From contig NC_052360.1 of assembly GCF_009727055.1 (NCBI RefSeq), positions 63,478,525-63,542,524 of the forward strand: a DNA stretch of 64,000 nt. The letters are read 5' to 3'. Each line of letters begins with the position of its first letter. Position 1 is the first letter of the stretch. The notes beneath the pieces were generated by a model. It saw nothing but the letters and a program-made list of their open reading frames with translations, was not told where the DNA came from and did no database searches. The translations under genes were made by a program, and so were the position numbers. This document shows positions 23,248 to 34,103 of the stretch, piece after piece. Source of the DNA: Benincasa hispida. Taxonomy: Eukaryota; Streptophyta; Magnoliopsida; Cucurbitales; Cucurbitaceae.

Positions 23248-26200
23248 TCAGTGATTGCTCCGATTAAACTCGCCTGGATTTGTCGAGAAATCTCCAACAC
23301 CACTTCGAGATGTATTTTGACCATCAATGGATGGTGGTGGTTGCAGTGGATCTCCCTGGTTTTGACCCCAGTTATGTCTCTGAATCGGTTGGCTCCGTTC
23401 AACTTGCATAGTTTCTCGGCGTCTATCATACCGTGGACGAGGCCTGTTTCTACCAGATTGTTGCCTATCGTTGTACCTATACTGCGGTCTCGGGATGACC
23501 TTTCCATCAATAAAGAGATCACCTGAAATTAACATGAATGATTTGTACACGCAAAATGAGCATTTGACTTGAGAATGAACTGGTTTCAATTTATATCAAT
23601 TTGATAGAGTTTAGAAGTGTGATCACCTCCGTAATCTTTGTTTGGAACATCAAGATATGAATCTGGTAAAACCCATAGAACACCTGGCAATTCTGTTTCA
23701 TCCCGAATGAAAAGCTCTAGTCAGATACCAATTCTATTCTTTACAAGAGCTAAATCGAAATTATCACAAATAACACAAATGTCAAATCTTCACAGTTGTA
23801 ACAAAAAAACGATTAAACTAAAATCAAGTTGATTCTAAAGCAAAATGATAAACCCCAAATGCCCCAAGTAACAAAAGTATACATACACAAGTAACACAAA
23901 TGTCAAATCTTTACAATTGTAACAAAAAAACGATCAAACTAAAATCAAGTTGATTCTAAAAGCAAAATGATAGACCCCAAAATGCCCCAAGTAACAAAAG
24001 TATACATACATAAATAACATGAATATCAAATCTTCACAGTTGTAACAAAAAAACAATCAAACTAAAATCAAGTTGATTCTAAAGCAAAATGATAGACGCC
24101 AAATGCCCAAGTAACAAAAGTATACGTACGGAGGAAACGTGCAAAGGAGGGGATGGATAATAGGAATGTTAAGAGTAATTTAGAAATTGAAATGGGAAAT
24201 AGGCACTAGGAATATTGTTAGTTATGGAGGGCTCATGGGTAAGGGAGTGAGTATATGTAAGGCCATTGAAGCCATGAGGGGGGTATCGGAAATCATTTGG
24301 CCGTGAACATCTCTTTTGAGATTGGGGGAGCTCTCGAATTTTCCCCCTGTTGCTGATAAATAAAAGTTGATTAAGGCTAAGGCCTATCATTTTGGTATCA
24401 GAGCAGTGACTTGGGCATGGTGGGAAAGATGGAGAACAGAGTCGTTGCTATGGAGGAAAAGCAGACGGAAATGGAGGAAAGAATGAAGCTACAATTTAAC
24501 AAAGTCAAAGAGGGGATGGCTAGCATGACTACGCAAATGGCACCGATCCTATATTGATTGGAGGCCATGAGAAATAGCGACAAGGAGACACCATCACCGG
24601 AGAGGACGGTGACGGATAAAGGGAAGAGGTTGGTAGAAGAATCGTCCACCCGATAGGATAATCAAGAATGAACCAAAAACACAGTGGAGGGGATGCACGC
24701 ACCTGGGAGAGTAAGGAGGTATTGCTGTTCAACATGAGACTGAGGAAATTAGAGGTACCGATCTTCAAGGGGGAAGATGAAGAAAATTTGGGTGGATGGT
24801 TGCACCACATGGAGCGATATTTTGTGGTTAATCCATAGAGTTGGCAACAGGGCCAAGGCGAGGCGGGGGAGGGTCCCCCGACCACGGCCCCGTGTGGGAA
24901 ATTCCCCCCATCCTTTCTCCCGTCCCCACGGGGAATCCCCTATTAGAACCCTACGGGGATTCCCCATTTTTTTCTTTTAATTTTTTAAGTTTGGGCTTGA
25001 TTTTTGGGCTTAAATTTAGAATTTATATATTCAATATTGGGCTCACAACACTATAAGTCTATAGTATACATTATTAACATACATATAAATAAGTTATTTT
25101 ATATATTATAAATATATATTTATAAAATATTAAAAATATAACTATATAAAATCGGGGTCGGGTATACCCGCCTCGTCCCCGGACGGGGCCCCGAAAAAAT
25201 TCCCCCCCCCCCCCCCCCCCCCCCGCGGGGAATTTTGCCAACCCTATTAATCCATTATCGAAAAGGACAAGTTAGACGCTGTCGTGTCGTGTTTGGAAGA
25301 TGAAGCACTAGACTGGTATTAATGGGAGGACGACTGGTCCCCGGTGGGAAGTTGGGCACATTTCTGAGAACTATTTCTAACCCGTTTCCGTCCAGCAAGT
25401 GAGGTTGATCAGTACGCGAGGGTGATGAGGCTACAATAGGAGACGACGGTGAGGGAATATTGGAGGAAGTTTGAACGATACTCAGCGGGCTTGAAGTACT
25501 TAGGCGATAAAGCCCTAGAAAGCAAGCTTGTCTGTGGGCTCAAAGAGAAGATCAAGAGTGAGATGTGCAAATTAAAGCCGGAGGGCCTCGAGGCCAAAAT
25601 GCAAATGGCCCAACTCATTGAAAGGGCCAACTACTTCAACAGAGGCTAGGTAAGGGTGCCAAGTCTACACAAATCTAGGGAACAAAGAGTGGGTCCAGCA
25701 CTAGCGGGGCGAGTTCCAGCAGGTCGGGTAGCCCAACTAATCGATCGTTTACTTTTAGCCCTAATCGAAATACAACGAGCTCATCAACCACTATTACTCC
25801 TCAGAAGGATGTAGGAACGAAGGACGACAATGCCTAACCATATCACCGGTTGACGGACGTGGAAATGAAGTAAAAGAAGGACAAAGGGTTATGCTTCAGA
25901 TGTGATGAGAAATTCAACTTTGGGCATCGTTGCAAGAAGAAAAAATTGCAGTTTATGTTCATTCAAGAAGGAGAAGATTTAGCCGACGAATGGGAGGAAC
26001 TGGATATCGTTAGTTATGAAGCAACGAACGAACACCAGGATGATGGAAAGGAAATCGCGAACCTATCTCTTAATTCGATGGTCGGGTTGAGTTCTCCTAA
26101 AACAATTAAAGTTTGTGGCAGTATCCGTGGTCGTGAGGTAGTTGTTCTAATAGATGGGGGCACCAAAATGCAAATAGCCCAACTCATTGAGGAGGAAATC

Positions 26201-29200
26201 CAGAGTGAGATGTGCAAATTAAAGCCCGAGGGCCTCAAGGCCAAAATGCAAATGGTCCAACTCATTGGAGAGGACCAACTACTTCAATGAGTTGCCCAAC
26301 TAATCGATCGTTTACCTTTAGCCCTAATCGAAATACAACGAGCTCATCAACCACGATTACTCCTCGAAAGGATGTGGGAGCAAAAGACGACAACAGCCAA
26401 TCAATATCACCGATTGATGGAGGAAATGAAGCAAAAGAAGGACAAGGGGTTATGCCCCAAATGTGATGAGAAGTTCAACTTTAGGCATCGTTGCAAGAAG
26501 AAAGAATTGCAATTGGTTCGTTCAAGAAGGAGAAGATTTAGCCGATGTAGGGGAGGAACCGAATATCGTTAGTTATGAAGCGGAAAACGAGCACCGGGAT
26601 GATGGAAAGGAAATCGCGAACCTATCTCTTAATTCGATGGTCGGGCTAAGCTCCCCGAAAACATTTAAAGTCCGTGGCAATATCCATGGTCGTGAGGTAA
26701 TTGTTCTGATAGATGGGAGAGCCACGCATAATTTTATCACAACGGAGTTAGCATCAAAATTACAGCTGCTGATTTCCCCATCAAAAGGCTACGATGTGGT
26801 ACTTGGTTCAGGGGGTTTAGTTCTTGAACCGAAGTCTGTAAAGGTATGCTCCTCACTATTTCCGACCTATCTATAATTCAAGACTTCCTTCTACTGCCCA
26901 GGGCAGTGCTGATGTGATTTTGGGAGTGTTGTGGTTGGAGACTTTCGGGTAGATTCATTTTGATTACCGTTTATCCACGATGAAATTTGAGTGTGGGGAA
27001 CGGGTGGTTCAGCTATATGGAAATCGCAGCTTGGTAAAATCCCAAATATCCCTTAAGTTGATGGTGAAAACGGTGAATGAAGGGGATCAAGAATTGTTGA
27101 TTGAGCTGAATGCAGCGGATGCACCCAATGTTACAATAGCCGGTGAGAGTGGCAGTATTTGGAAGGGGTTCCCTAAAGTCCCATAAGGAATTCGACAAGT
27201 GTTAACAAAATTTGAGTCAGTATTCTTGACACCGATGGACTTACCACCAACACGAGTACATGACCGCTCCATCAAGTTAGAGCCAGGGACCGGACCAGTA
27301 AATGTGACACCATATAGATATCCTCGAGTCCAAAAGGACGAGATTGAAAGATTGGTGAAGGAAATGTTAATGGCAGGTATAATCCAACCTAGTAAGAGTG
27401 TGTTCTCAAGTCCGGTTCTGTTAGTTAAAAAGAAGGATGGTAGCCGGCGATTTTGTGTTGATCATCGGGCCTTGAACAACATCATTATCCCAGATAAGTA
27501 TCCTATATCTATAGTCGATGAACTGCTTGATGAATTGTTTGGCGCAACCATGTTCTCTAAAATTGATTTGAAATCAGGGTACCATCAAATTCGGGTGCAA
27601 CTAGAGGATGTAGAGAAAACAACCTTCTGGACGCATGAGGGCCATTACGAATTTTTGGTGATGCCTTTCGGGTTGCGAAATGCCCCCTCAACCTTTCAAG
27701 CAATCATGAATGATTTATTGAAGCCACACCTCCGTCGATTTGTCTTAGTCTTCTTTGATGACATCCTCATTTATAGCCGAACTATGGAGGAGCATGTAGA
27801 TCATCTGGCAACCATATTGGAGATTCTGGTTCATAACCAACTCGTAGCAAACTATAAGAAGTGCCAATTTGGAGTGACAGGCACCGAGTATCTAGGTCAT
27901 ATTGTGTCAGCCATTGGGGTTTCAACTAATCCAACCAAGTTAGAAGCAATGAAGGCACGACCCACACCTCGAAGTGTTAAACATTACTATCGAAAATTTG
28001 TGGCAAACTATGGTACAATTTCCCTACCTCTCACTCAATTATTAAGAAAAGGGAACTTCATATGGAATGATGAAGTGGAGGTTGCCTTCCAACAACTTAA
28101 GTCTGAAATGATGTTTGTATCAGTTTTGAGGGTGCCTAATTTTAATGAACCGTTCATCGTGGAAACAAATGCTTCAGGAGTAGGTGTTAGTGTTGTATTG
28201 ATGCAAAGCAAGAGATCCCTAGCATATTTCAGCCAAGCCTTACCTCCAACTCATCGCTTCAAGGCAGTCTACGAGCGCGAATTAATGGCCATTGTTTTTG
28301 CGATTCAAAAATGGCGGCCATATTTGTTGGGACGACACTTCATCGTGGATCAGAAAAGTTTGAAATTCCTATTGGAACGTGTCATTGCCAGAGAGTATCA
28401 ATGATGGATCACCAAGTTACTTGGGTACGACTTCAGTATCGAATAAAAAAGGGGAACGGAAAATTCGGTGGCCGATGCGCTTTCACGCCTACGGTGTACG
28501 AACTGGGACTTCAGTATCAAAATATTGCTAATCTTCTCCATTCACTACCCCTCTATTTATAACCACTTCCCTAACAAACTACTTAATAAATCACTACTAT
28601 ACCCTTCTACATTCCCTAATAATCCCTAAAACACGATCCTATCACTATTAAACTAAAACTCGAGTCAATTCTACAGCAAACTACAAAATAGGAAGGAAAA
28701 ATTCTTAGGCCGGTATTTGGGACTTGGAAATTAAGTATAACCATTACCTCCATTTACTAGTTTCTTTGTTTGGCATACTTTTGGTAAATAATTAAAGCAT
28801 TGTCTTAAAAAACTTGTTCTTTTTAGAATCTGGCTGAAAATTCAAATTTAAATGTTAACCAAAAGGGCAGTTAAACAAACATAATTTTCAAAAACCAAAT
28901 CATTATCACTTTTGGGAACTTTCATCAAACACATTGGGCAGTTGAGCTCAAAGCTACATTTTCAATCTTCAATTCCAATATCAACAATGCGAATAAACCA
29001 GATTCCCAAGGCTACTTAATATAATCATAGCACGAATAAGCACAGAAACTATTACCTTTCACTTTGTAAGAGAGCTCTTCCGAAATCAAGGCACCAAATC
29101 CAGTATACGTAGTTGTACTGACTGAATATATTTTCTTCTTCGCCTCTTCCTCACTGAAAATCAGAAGACAACAAAAGCCCTAAAATAACTAAAGAAGATA

Positions 29201-29620
29201 ATCCGTGTATACTAATTTGTTTCCAATCCGATACCTTCCAACAACAGCGGCAAGAATTTTGACATAAGAGTTCACCATCTCCTCCTCCGATGGTTTCGGG
29301 TCCGTTGGAAACTCCATCACGATCAGCCAGTGCTCGTAATCGCAGCCATCGAGGAGTATCGTCTCTTTGGGAGGTCGATTGCTCCAATTAGGAGAAGGGT
29401 CGTTGAGTGGAGAGTATCCAGATCCCGAGGACTTGAATCGAATAGGAAGATTGAATGAATTAGGGATTATTTGATCCAGTCTGTTGAGCAGAGGAAAAGA
29501 AAATCGCAGGCGAGAAGAAATAGAAGATGGAAGGAAGAAGGAAGAAGAAGATGGAGATGAAGAAGAGAGGCTTCGGCTGAGAACAGTGAATAATGTGCGC
29601 CGAGTGGCTGAGGACGCCAT
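23248..29620 (-). CDS. MORF3: Multiple organellar RNA editing factor, MORF3-type, four exons
   Basis: MORF/RIP proteins bind PPR editing factors and are needed for C-to-U editing of organellar transcripts; MORF3 acts in mitochondria. Exons on the minus strand: 29620-29235, 29153-29056, 23692-23627 and 23522-23248. All junctions are GT-AG and keep frame, giving 274 residues. Residues 1-60 are Ser/Arg-rich with few acids, a mitochondrial presequence. The MORF box starts near residue 83 ([19 protein letters not shown]) and continues through [43 protein letters not shown] and [18 protein letters not shown]. The tail is Arg/Pro/Gln-rich and ends [10 protein letters not shown]. Introns are 81, 5,363 and 104 bp. 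The large second intron is filled by minisatellite units and an antisense gypsy element. No stop or frameshift is seen in the exons, so the gene may still work; transcription through the intron is the open point. Confidence 0.93.
23762..24128. repeat. Three tandem copies of a ~121-bp unit in MORF3 intron 2
   Basis: The unit contains cacaaatgtcaaatcttcac, then attaaactaaaatcaagttg and gattctaaagcaaaatgat. It recurs at 23771, 23892 and 24015. A diverged piece of the same unit appears at about 28648-28692 beyond the gypsy element, suggesting that the element landed within or beside this array. Confidence 0.85.
24167..24390 (+). repeat. 5' LTR of the gypsy element (candidate)
   Basis: Opens TGTTAAGAGTAA, contains an AATAAA-like word (gataaataaaag) near its end and closes in gcctatca just before the primer-binding site. 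Only one copy is present, so the borders rest on motifs alone. Confidence 0.6.
24393..24404 (+). other. Primer-binding site of the gypsy element
   Basis: TGGTATCAGAGC, complementary to initiator Met-tRNA. Confidence 0.88.
24417..25649 (+). pseudogene. Gypsy gag, split by an insertion
   Basis: Gag reading starts near 24417 ([23 protein letters not shown] coiled-coil segment, frame interrupted). It reaches a [18 protein letters not shown] block at about 24790-24835 and is cut by the 411-bp insertion. It resumes at 25255 ([17 protein letters not shown]) and at 25449-25649 (retrotransposon gag: [32 protein letters not shown]). Stop codons lie between the blocks. Confidence 0.85.
24828..25254. 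mobile_element. hAT-like GC-ended non-autonomous element 1 with 8-bp TSD
   Basis: A 411-bp insertion (24836-25246) flanked by a perfect 8-bp duplication TTAATCCA (24828-24835 and 25247-25254). Terminal inverted repeats are TAGAGTTGGCAACA and TAGGGTTGGCAAAA. An 8-bp duplication with TARNG-type ends is the hAT hallmark. Subterminal parts are rich in CCCCG/CGGGG; the core (25000-25150) is AT-rich; a run of 23 C lies at 25202-25224. It has no coding capacity. It is a relative of 42160-43063. Confidence 0.85.
25560..26720 (+). repeat. Internal duplication in gypsy gag-protease
   Basis: Sequence from 25560 to about 26158 is repeated from 26207 to about 26720 with small changes. The offset is 647 bp at the start and 561 bp after about 25735, so the second copy lacks about 86 bp. 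The word caaaatgcaaat(g/a)g(c/t)ccaactcattg occurs at 25597, 26165 and 26243 and brackets the junction, as expected for template switching at microhomology. Confidence 0.85.
26452..26876 (+). pseudogene. Gypsy zinc knuckle and protease region
   Basis: The knuckle reads [14 protein letters not shown] near 26454-26495, followed by the protease block [24 protein letters not shown]. The usual D-S-G-A active site reads D-G-R-A, so the protease is disabled. A frame change lies between the two blocks. Confidence 0.85.
27199..28404 (+). pseudogene. Gypsy reverse transcriptase and RNase H
   Basis: 401 open codons. Reverse transcriptase motifs: [47 protein letters not shown], and the catalytic FFDD at 27751-27762 (plant gypsy usually YFDD or FFDD). 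Near 27958-27990 [14 protein letters not shown] shows an in-frame loss of the usual FLGLTGYYRKF residues. RNase H follows ([32 protein letters not shown]). It ends in TGA at 28402-28404; the frame then runs on for about 30 codons to the truncation point. Confidence 0.92.
28496..29055. other. Right part of MORF3 intron 2
   Basis: Non-coding. It contains the diverged minisatellite-like piece at 28648-28692. The intron donor GT is at 29055-29054 on the minus strand. No 3' LTR of the gypsy element is visible. Confidence 0.6.
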
Positions 29621-30211
29621 TGTTGAGAGCTTGAAGGTAGCGAAATGATGCGGTAGGTTTGGTGATTTGGGATTTTAGGGAGGTTTTGGAAAATAAAGCA
29701 CGTTACGCGAACGTCGTCGTTCAGTCCATCTTGGGGGTAGGGCCGTAGGGGTGTTAACCGGTTTGGTTTGGTCGGTTTTGGACCAACCAAGAACCAGACC
29801 AATCAGTGGTCTTTTTGTTTTCTCAAGTATACTTTGTCCAAACAGACATTATAAGTATTTTTTTTTCCTTTCAAATTTTTATTTTTGTTTCCACTTTGGT
29901 TATGAATGGGTTTTTTTTTAATTTTAAATTAAAATTGGGTCTATTTCTTTTATATATATAGATTGAATTTTGATATTTTTATTTTTTCTAAATATTTTTT
30001 TTAAAAAATAAGCAATATGTAAGCACCGTAATAATTGGTATATTTTCTAAATAACAAATATAAATGTAGTATAATAATTAAAACACTAAAAGATACCTTA
30101 TGTTAGATGCAGTATATTTTCCAAATCAATGTTTTTTTCTCGAAGTACGAACCAATATGTCCGATTTTATATTAAAAATCAAATCAAACCATTGGATCGC
30201 TTTTGAATTGG

Positions 30212-30212
<1 letters not shown>

Positions 30213-30244
<32 letters not shown>
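30213..30244. repeat. (TTA)n microsatellite
   Basis: About ten uninterrupted TTA units. Confidence 0.85.
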
Positions 30245-30829
30245 TGGCCCTCCTCGACTTTTAAATGTTGCATTAGCACCATTAACATTTCAAAAAAAAT
30301 GTGAAAAATGATCTTATCATTAGTTAAGAGGTATTAGATGAAAATTTTAAAATTTCAATGTTTCAATGCATTTTTTTTCCAAAAACAAGATATATATTAT
30401 ATACTACATTATAAATTATATAATATTACACGATAATAATTATATAATTTTTTTAAACATAAACTATATTCATAAATTAATTAAAAATATTTTATTATCA
30501 AGTAATTAGTAATTATAACTAGTTTTATGACTTATAAATATAGATCAAACACATTTTAAATAATTGTTTAAATTATAATTTAATTTCTAAATCTACTATC
30601 AAACACATAAAAAAGCATGAGATACAACTCTATTTTCATTGAATTACTTGTTTTCAAATTCTTGTCTGTATATTTCAAGACTCATCTATTCTAATTCATT
30701 TAATTTCAAGTTTTTAAATTAAATCGTTGTACTTCTCATAAATCATAAAATTGACTCTTATTGTTAGTTTGAAATTAATTTTTTAAAATTAAAATGGATA
30801 AATAATAGCAACCATTTCTATTTTGTGGC

Positions 30830-30890
30830 ATAGTACTCATATTATCAACCTTAAAGTCGGAGGTTAAATTCCCTCACTTCACCTAATATT
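30830..30890 (+). mobile_element. SINE-like fragment (candidate)
   Basis: tggcatagtactcatattat resembles a box A and cggaggttaaattccctcac a box B, in tRNA-like spacing. Degenerate. Confidence 0.35.
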
Positions 30891-30910
30891 AAAAGAAGAA
30901 AAAAAGAAGG

Positions 30911-31580
30911 TAAAATGCACTTTTGGTCCATGAGGTTTAGTGATGATGTCTATTTGGTACATAAAATTTCAAAAAGACACTTTAGTCTCTAACGTTTGAA
31001 AAATAGTTATGATAGGTCATTGTGTTAAATTTGACCATTAGTTGATGAAGGAAAATGACTTGGCAAATTGAGTGAATTTTTTTGCTATTTTCTTAATTAA
31101 ATCAAACTCATGTGGCTTTATTTATTTATTCATATATATATATAACTTATTTATTTATCTCTTTGCCTTCACTCCTCCCTCATCTTCTCCCAAAAAGGAA
31201 ACAATATATATAGATATATAAATGAATGTTTTTTTAGATCTGCTCCTTCCCAGAAATCTGAGAACGTTTTCTATATACAAAAAATGATGAGAGGAAGACT
31301 CTGAGTTGTTGAAGACAAAAATTACATGGCAAAATAGGGACTAAATAACCTCGAAGGCGAAGGAAAAAACATCGAAAATAAAATAAATCCACATAAGCTT
31401 AATCTAATATAAATTTATTAGAAAAATCGTCACTTCGTTGTCACGTCATTTTTCGTCAATGAAATTTATAGCAATCATTTAGAACTATTTTCCAAATCTC
31501 AAAGTTAGAGTGTCACTTTTGAAATTTTAAGAATCAAATAGACATCAACACCAAACCTTAAAAGATAAAAAAATACATTT
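30911..31580. mobile_element. Foldback (long-TIR) element
   Basis: The first ~150 bp (cacttttggtccatgaggttt, gatgatgtctatttg, ttcaaaaagacactttagt) reappear as reverse complement in the last ~150 bp (gatgtctatttg, ttcaaaagtgacactctaa). This makes a ~670-bp foldback with a non-coding AT-rich core. Target duplication not identified. Confidence 0.6.
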
Positions 31581-33780
31581 TTTTCCCAAAAAAAAAAAAA
31601 AAATCCCAAAACCAAAACCAATAAACAACCCCAACAATTTCTATTAAAAAAGACATGTTTTAAAAATGGATTGAAACAAGGTTATGAGAGACTAATTTAT
31701 ATTTAGAAAATGTGTAATTCTTCTAATGAAATCAATTTTTTCAAATGCAAACAAGGATAATTACTAGTAATTTGAATGTTGTTAATTGGCATCCTAATTT
31801 AGGCACTAGGCCACATAACTAATAATTCTGTTAATTAATTTTCTATTAGCTTTCATTGTCTAGTCAATAAACATGTTTTATATATACCATGGTTCAATTA
31901 TTACAATTATTTTTTTTTTCTTATTTTTAAAATGGTAATGGTTACTTTTATTTACTAAACTATCCTCAAGGGAACAATCAAAATCTTGAAGGTGATGTGA
32001 CTCTTGAGTTATCCATAAAACATTCATTTATCCTTTGACCTCTAATTTAATATCAAGACACTATAATTTTAAGAGTTATATCTTATTTGCGAGCCTAGTC
32101 ACCTCATCATTCTTAAATTTAACATAATCCTAATAGCAAGGACTACAGTAAGCGTTTTTTTTTTTTAAAAGTTTATGGGCTAAAAATAGACGTTTTGGAA
32201 AATTTAGAGACCAAAATAGGACAATATACAAAATTTAAGAACCAAAATATGATTATTTATTAATATCTTTACACGTGAGAAGTTTTCGAAACTAGCCCTA
32301 ATTAAAATATACAATATATTAAAAGAACCGCCGCTACCCCCCAATAATTGTATTATTTCTAGAAAATTTATATTCATATATTCTTAGTTTTGTATAATTC
32401 TGTTTGAGTGAGATTCTAGTAATTGAATAAGCAAATTTATACACACTAAATATTGGATACCAAATCATTAAAAAAGTAAAGGAGTTGTTATAACACTTTG
32501 CTCAATTGGACAAAATAATAATAATTTCTCCCTTACATCTTTTAAAATTTTCAATTACCTTTTATTCTTTATTTTTGAAACCGGACAATCACTTTTATAG
32601 ATTGTTTGAGGAGCTAGAATGTAGTTAAGATTATTGAATATCTAAATATGATGAATTTTGCTATGTGGAATCTAATTAGATTAAAGTTGCTTTATTTTTA
32701 ATTAATGTATTTGAATTGTACGATTGAATTTGTTGTATTCTACCTTTAACTCCTGATTTAATTTTGGGGATCGTGTATTTGATTCAATTGTATTTAAAAT
32801 AGTGAGCACAAAAAAGTGCTTTTTTTATATATAATTGGAAAGTAAATGTGAATTTTTTTTTTTTGGGTATATAATTGGGAACTTTTTCATGAGATTTGAG
32901 AATATATATTTAAAAGTTCAGAATTGATTTGCCTCTAAACATGTTGTAAGGATTTAACTATATAAAAAAAACCATCTTAAAATTAGTTTAAAATAATAAA
33001 AGAAAAACTATTTTTTTAAAAAAAAAATTATGTGTAATTATTTTAAATAGTAAAACTGCTGAAAATATTTTGAAATATAGTAAAATGTCGTTATCTATTA
33101 GTGATATTTTGCAATATTTATAAATAAGTTGATTTTTTTTTATAGTTGAGAATAACCCTTAAAATTATACTATTTTAAAAGTATTATTTAGGTTAAGTAT
33201 GATGTTGGTTTCGTACTTTTTTTTTTTTTAAAAAAAAAAAATTATAGGCTTTTAATTTATTTTAGTTTCTATATTTTCAAAACATTCATATTTCATATAT
33301 TTATAAATTTTGTTTATTGTTAATTCTTATAGATTCGAAATGTCTATTTTAATCGATATACTTTTTAAAAATTAACCATTTTGATCTTCTCAAATATATT
33401 TTCATTTCATTTACTTAAATATCACTAAATTTCTTAAAATGTAACTATTAATTCCTACTAACATTATATCATAATTATAGTAACTAATAAATCAATCCAA
33501 CTTTATTTTTAAAAATCAAACATTTAACGCCAAATTTCTACCCATTTGCAGGTTTGGGGAATTTCAACAATTTTTTGAAGTGGGAGAGTTCAGTATTTTT
33601 CATTTAATATTCGAAGTCCAATTTCTATAACTATATATAAGTTCGAGAGAATCCATTTTTCGGAAAATATAATTGCAACTATCACCGTATTTGAATAGAG
33701 ATTTTTGCATCGGAACCTTTTTTCATTAAAAATTAAATAAATTATAACACATTGATGATTAAATTACTCCAATTTTATAC
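31581..33780. other. AT-rich spacer
   Basis: I see no gene; A/T runs near 31590, 31905, 32158 and 33215, and TTTTGGTC-type phrases at 32195 and 33205-33400. Confidence 0.5.
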
Positions 33781-33787
33781 CTTTGTA

Positions 33788-33815
33788 GAGAGAGAGAAGG
33801 AGAGAGAGAGAGAGA
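33788..33815. repeat. (GA)n microsatellite
   Basis: GA tract with one interruption, followed by atttcata. The same gagagagagatttcata word occurs at 52345-52363 in duplicated block B. Confidence 0.85.
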
Positions 33816-33904
33816 TTTCATAACCAGTAATTCAGCATGCATACTTGCTACTAACAAACAACAACCAAACTATAACTACATCTTCATATACATATATATA
33901 TGTG

Positions 33905-34060
33905 TTGCATTTAAGTACCCATATTTCTATTTATTTCTATTGCAGACTTGCATTTAAAGTACCCATACTTCTATTTATTTCTATTGCAGACTTGCAGTTA
34001 AGTACCCATACTTCTACTTATTTCTATTGCAGAGTTGCAGTTCAGTACCCATATTTATAT
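33905..34060. repeat. ~43-bp tandem repeat, about four units
   Basis: The unit contains aagtacccatacttctattt, then atttctattgcagacttgca. gcag words fall at 33942, 33986 and 34029, i.e. 44 and 43 bp apart. Block B has only one such unit (52453-52500). Confidence 0.88.
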
Positions 34061-34103
34061 ATATTTGTATATTACGAGCATCAGTTGTAGTGAAAAACCA
34101 AAG

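Larger units (their letters stand above)
24167..28495 (+). mobile_element. Truncated Ty3/gypsy element in MORF3 intron 2
   Basis: 5'-LTR candidate, primer-binding site, gag, protease, reverse transcriptase and RNase H, on the strand opposite to the MORF3 gene. The sequence stops just after the RNase H/VADALS-like region near 28490; integrase and 3' LTR are missing and no copy of the 5' LTR is seen downstream. It carries an internal duplication, stops, frameshifts and a nested hAT-like insertion. It cannot transpose on its own. Confidence 0.9.
29621..30910. other. Upstream flank of MORF3 and AT-rich spacer
   Basis: No clear TATA box next to the MORF3 start. At 29749 begins taggggtgttaaccggtttgg, which looks like an hAT-type end (compare 51355). 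An (ATT)n microsatellite lies at 30213-30244. A possible tRNA-derived SINE fragment is at 30830-30890. Confidence 0.45.

Noticed and set aside
23762..24128. CRISPR-like array
   Set aside because: Units are contiguous 121-bp tandem repeats without spacers, in a plant intron.
24841..25056. Frames within the GC-rich insertion in gypsy gag
   Set aside because: They read through the terminal CCCCG-rich part of the hAT-like element; no coding signature.
29189..29234. C-terminal extension of MORF3 exon 1 (about 15 codons)
   Set aside because: It reads into intron 1; a GT donor at 29234-29233 and an exon 2 with conserved MORF residues follow.
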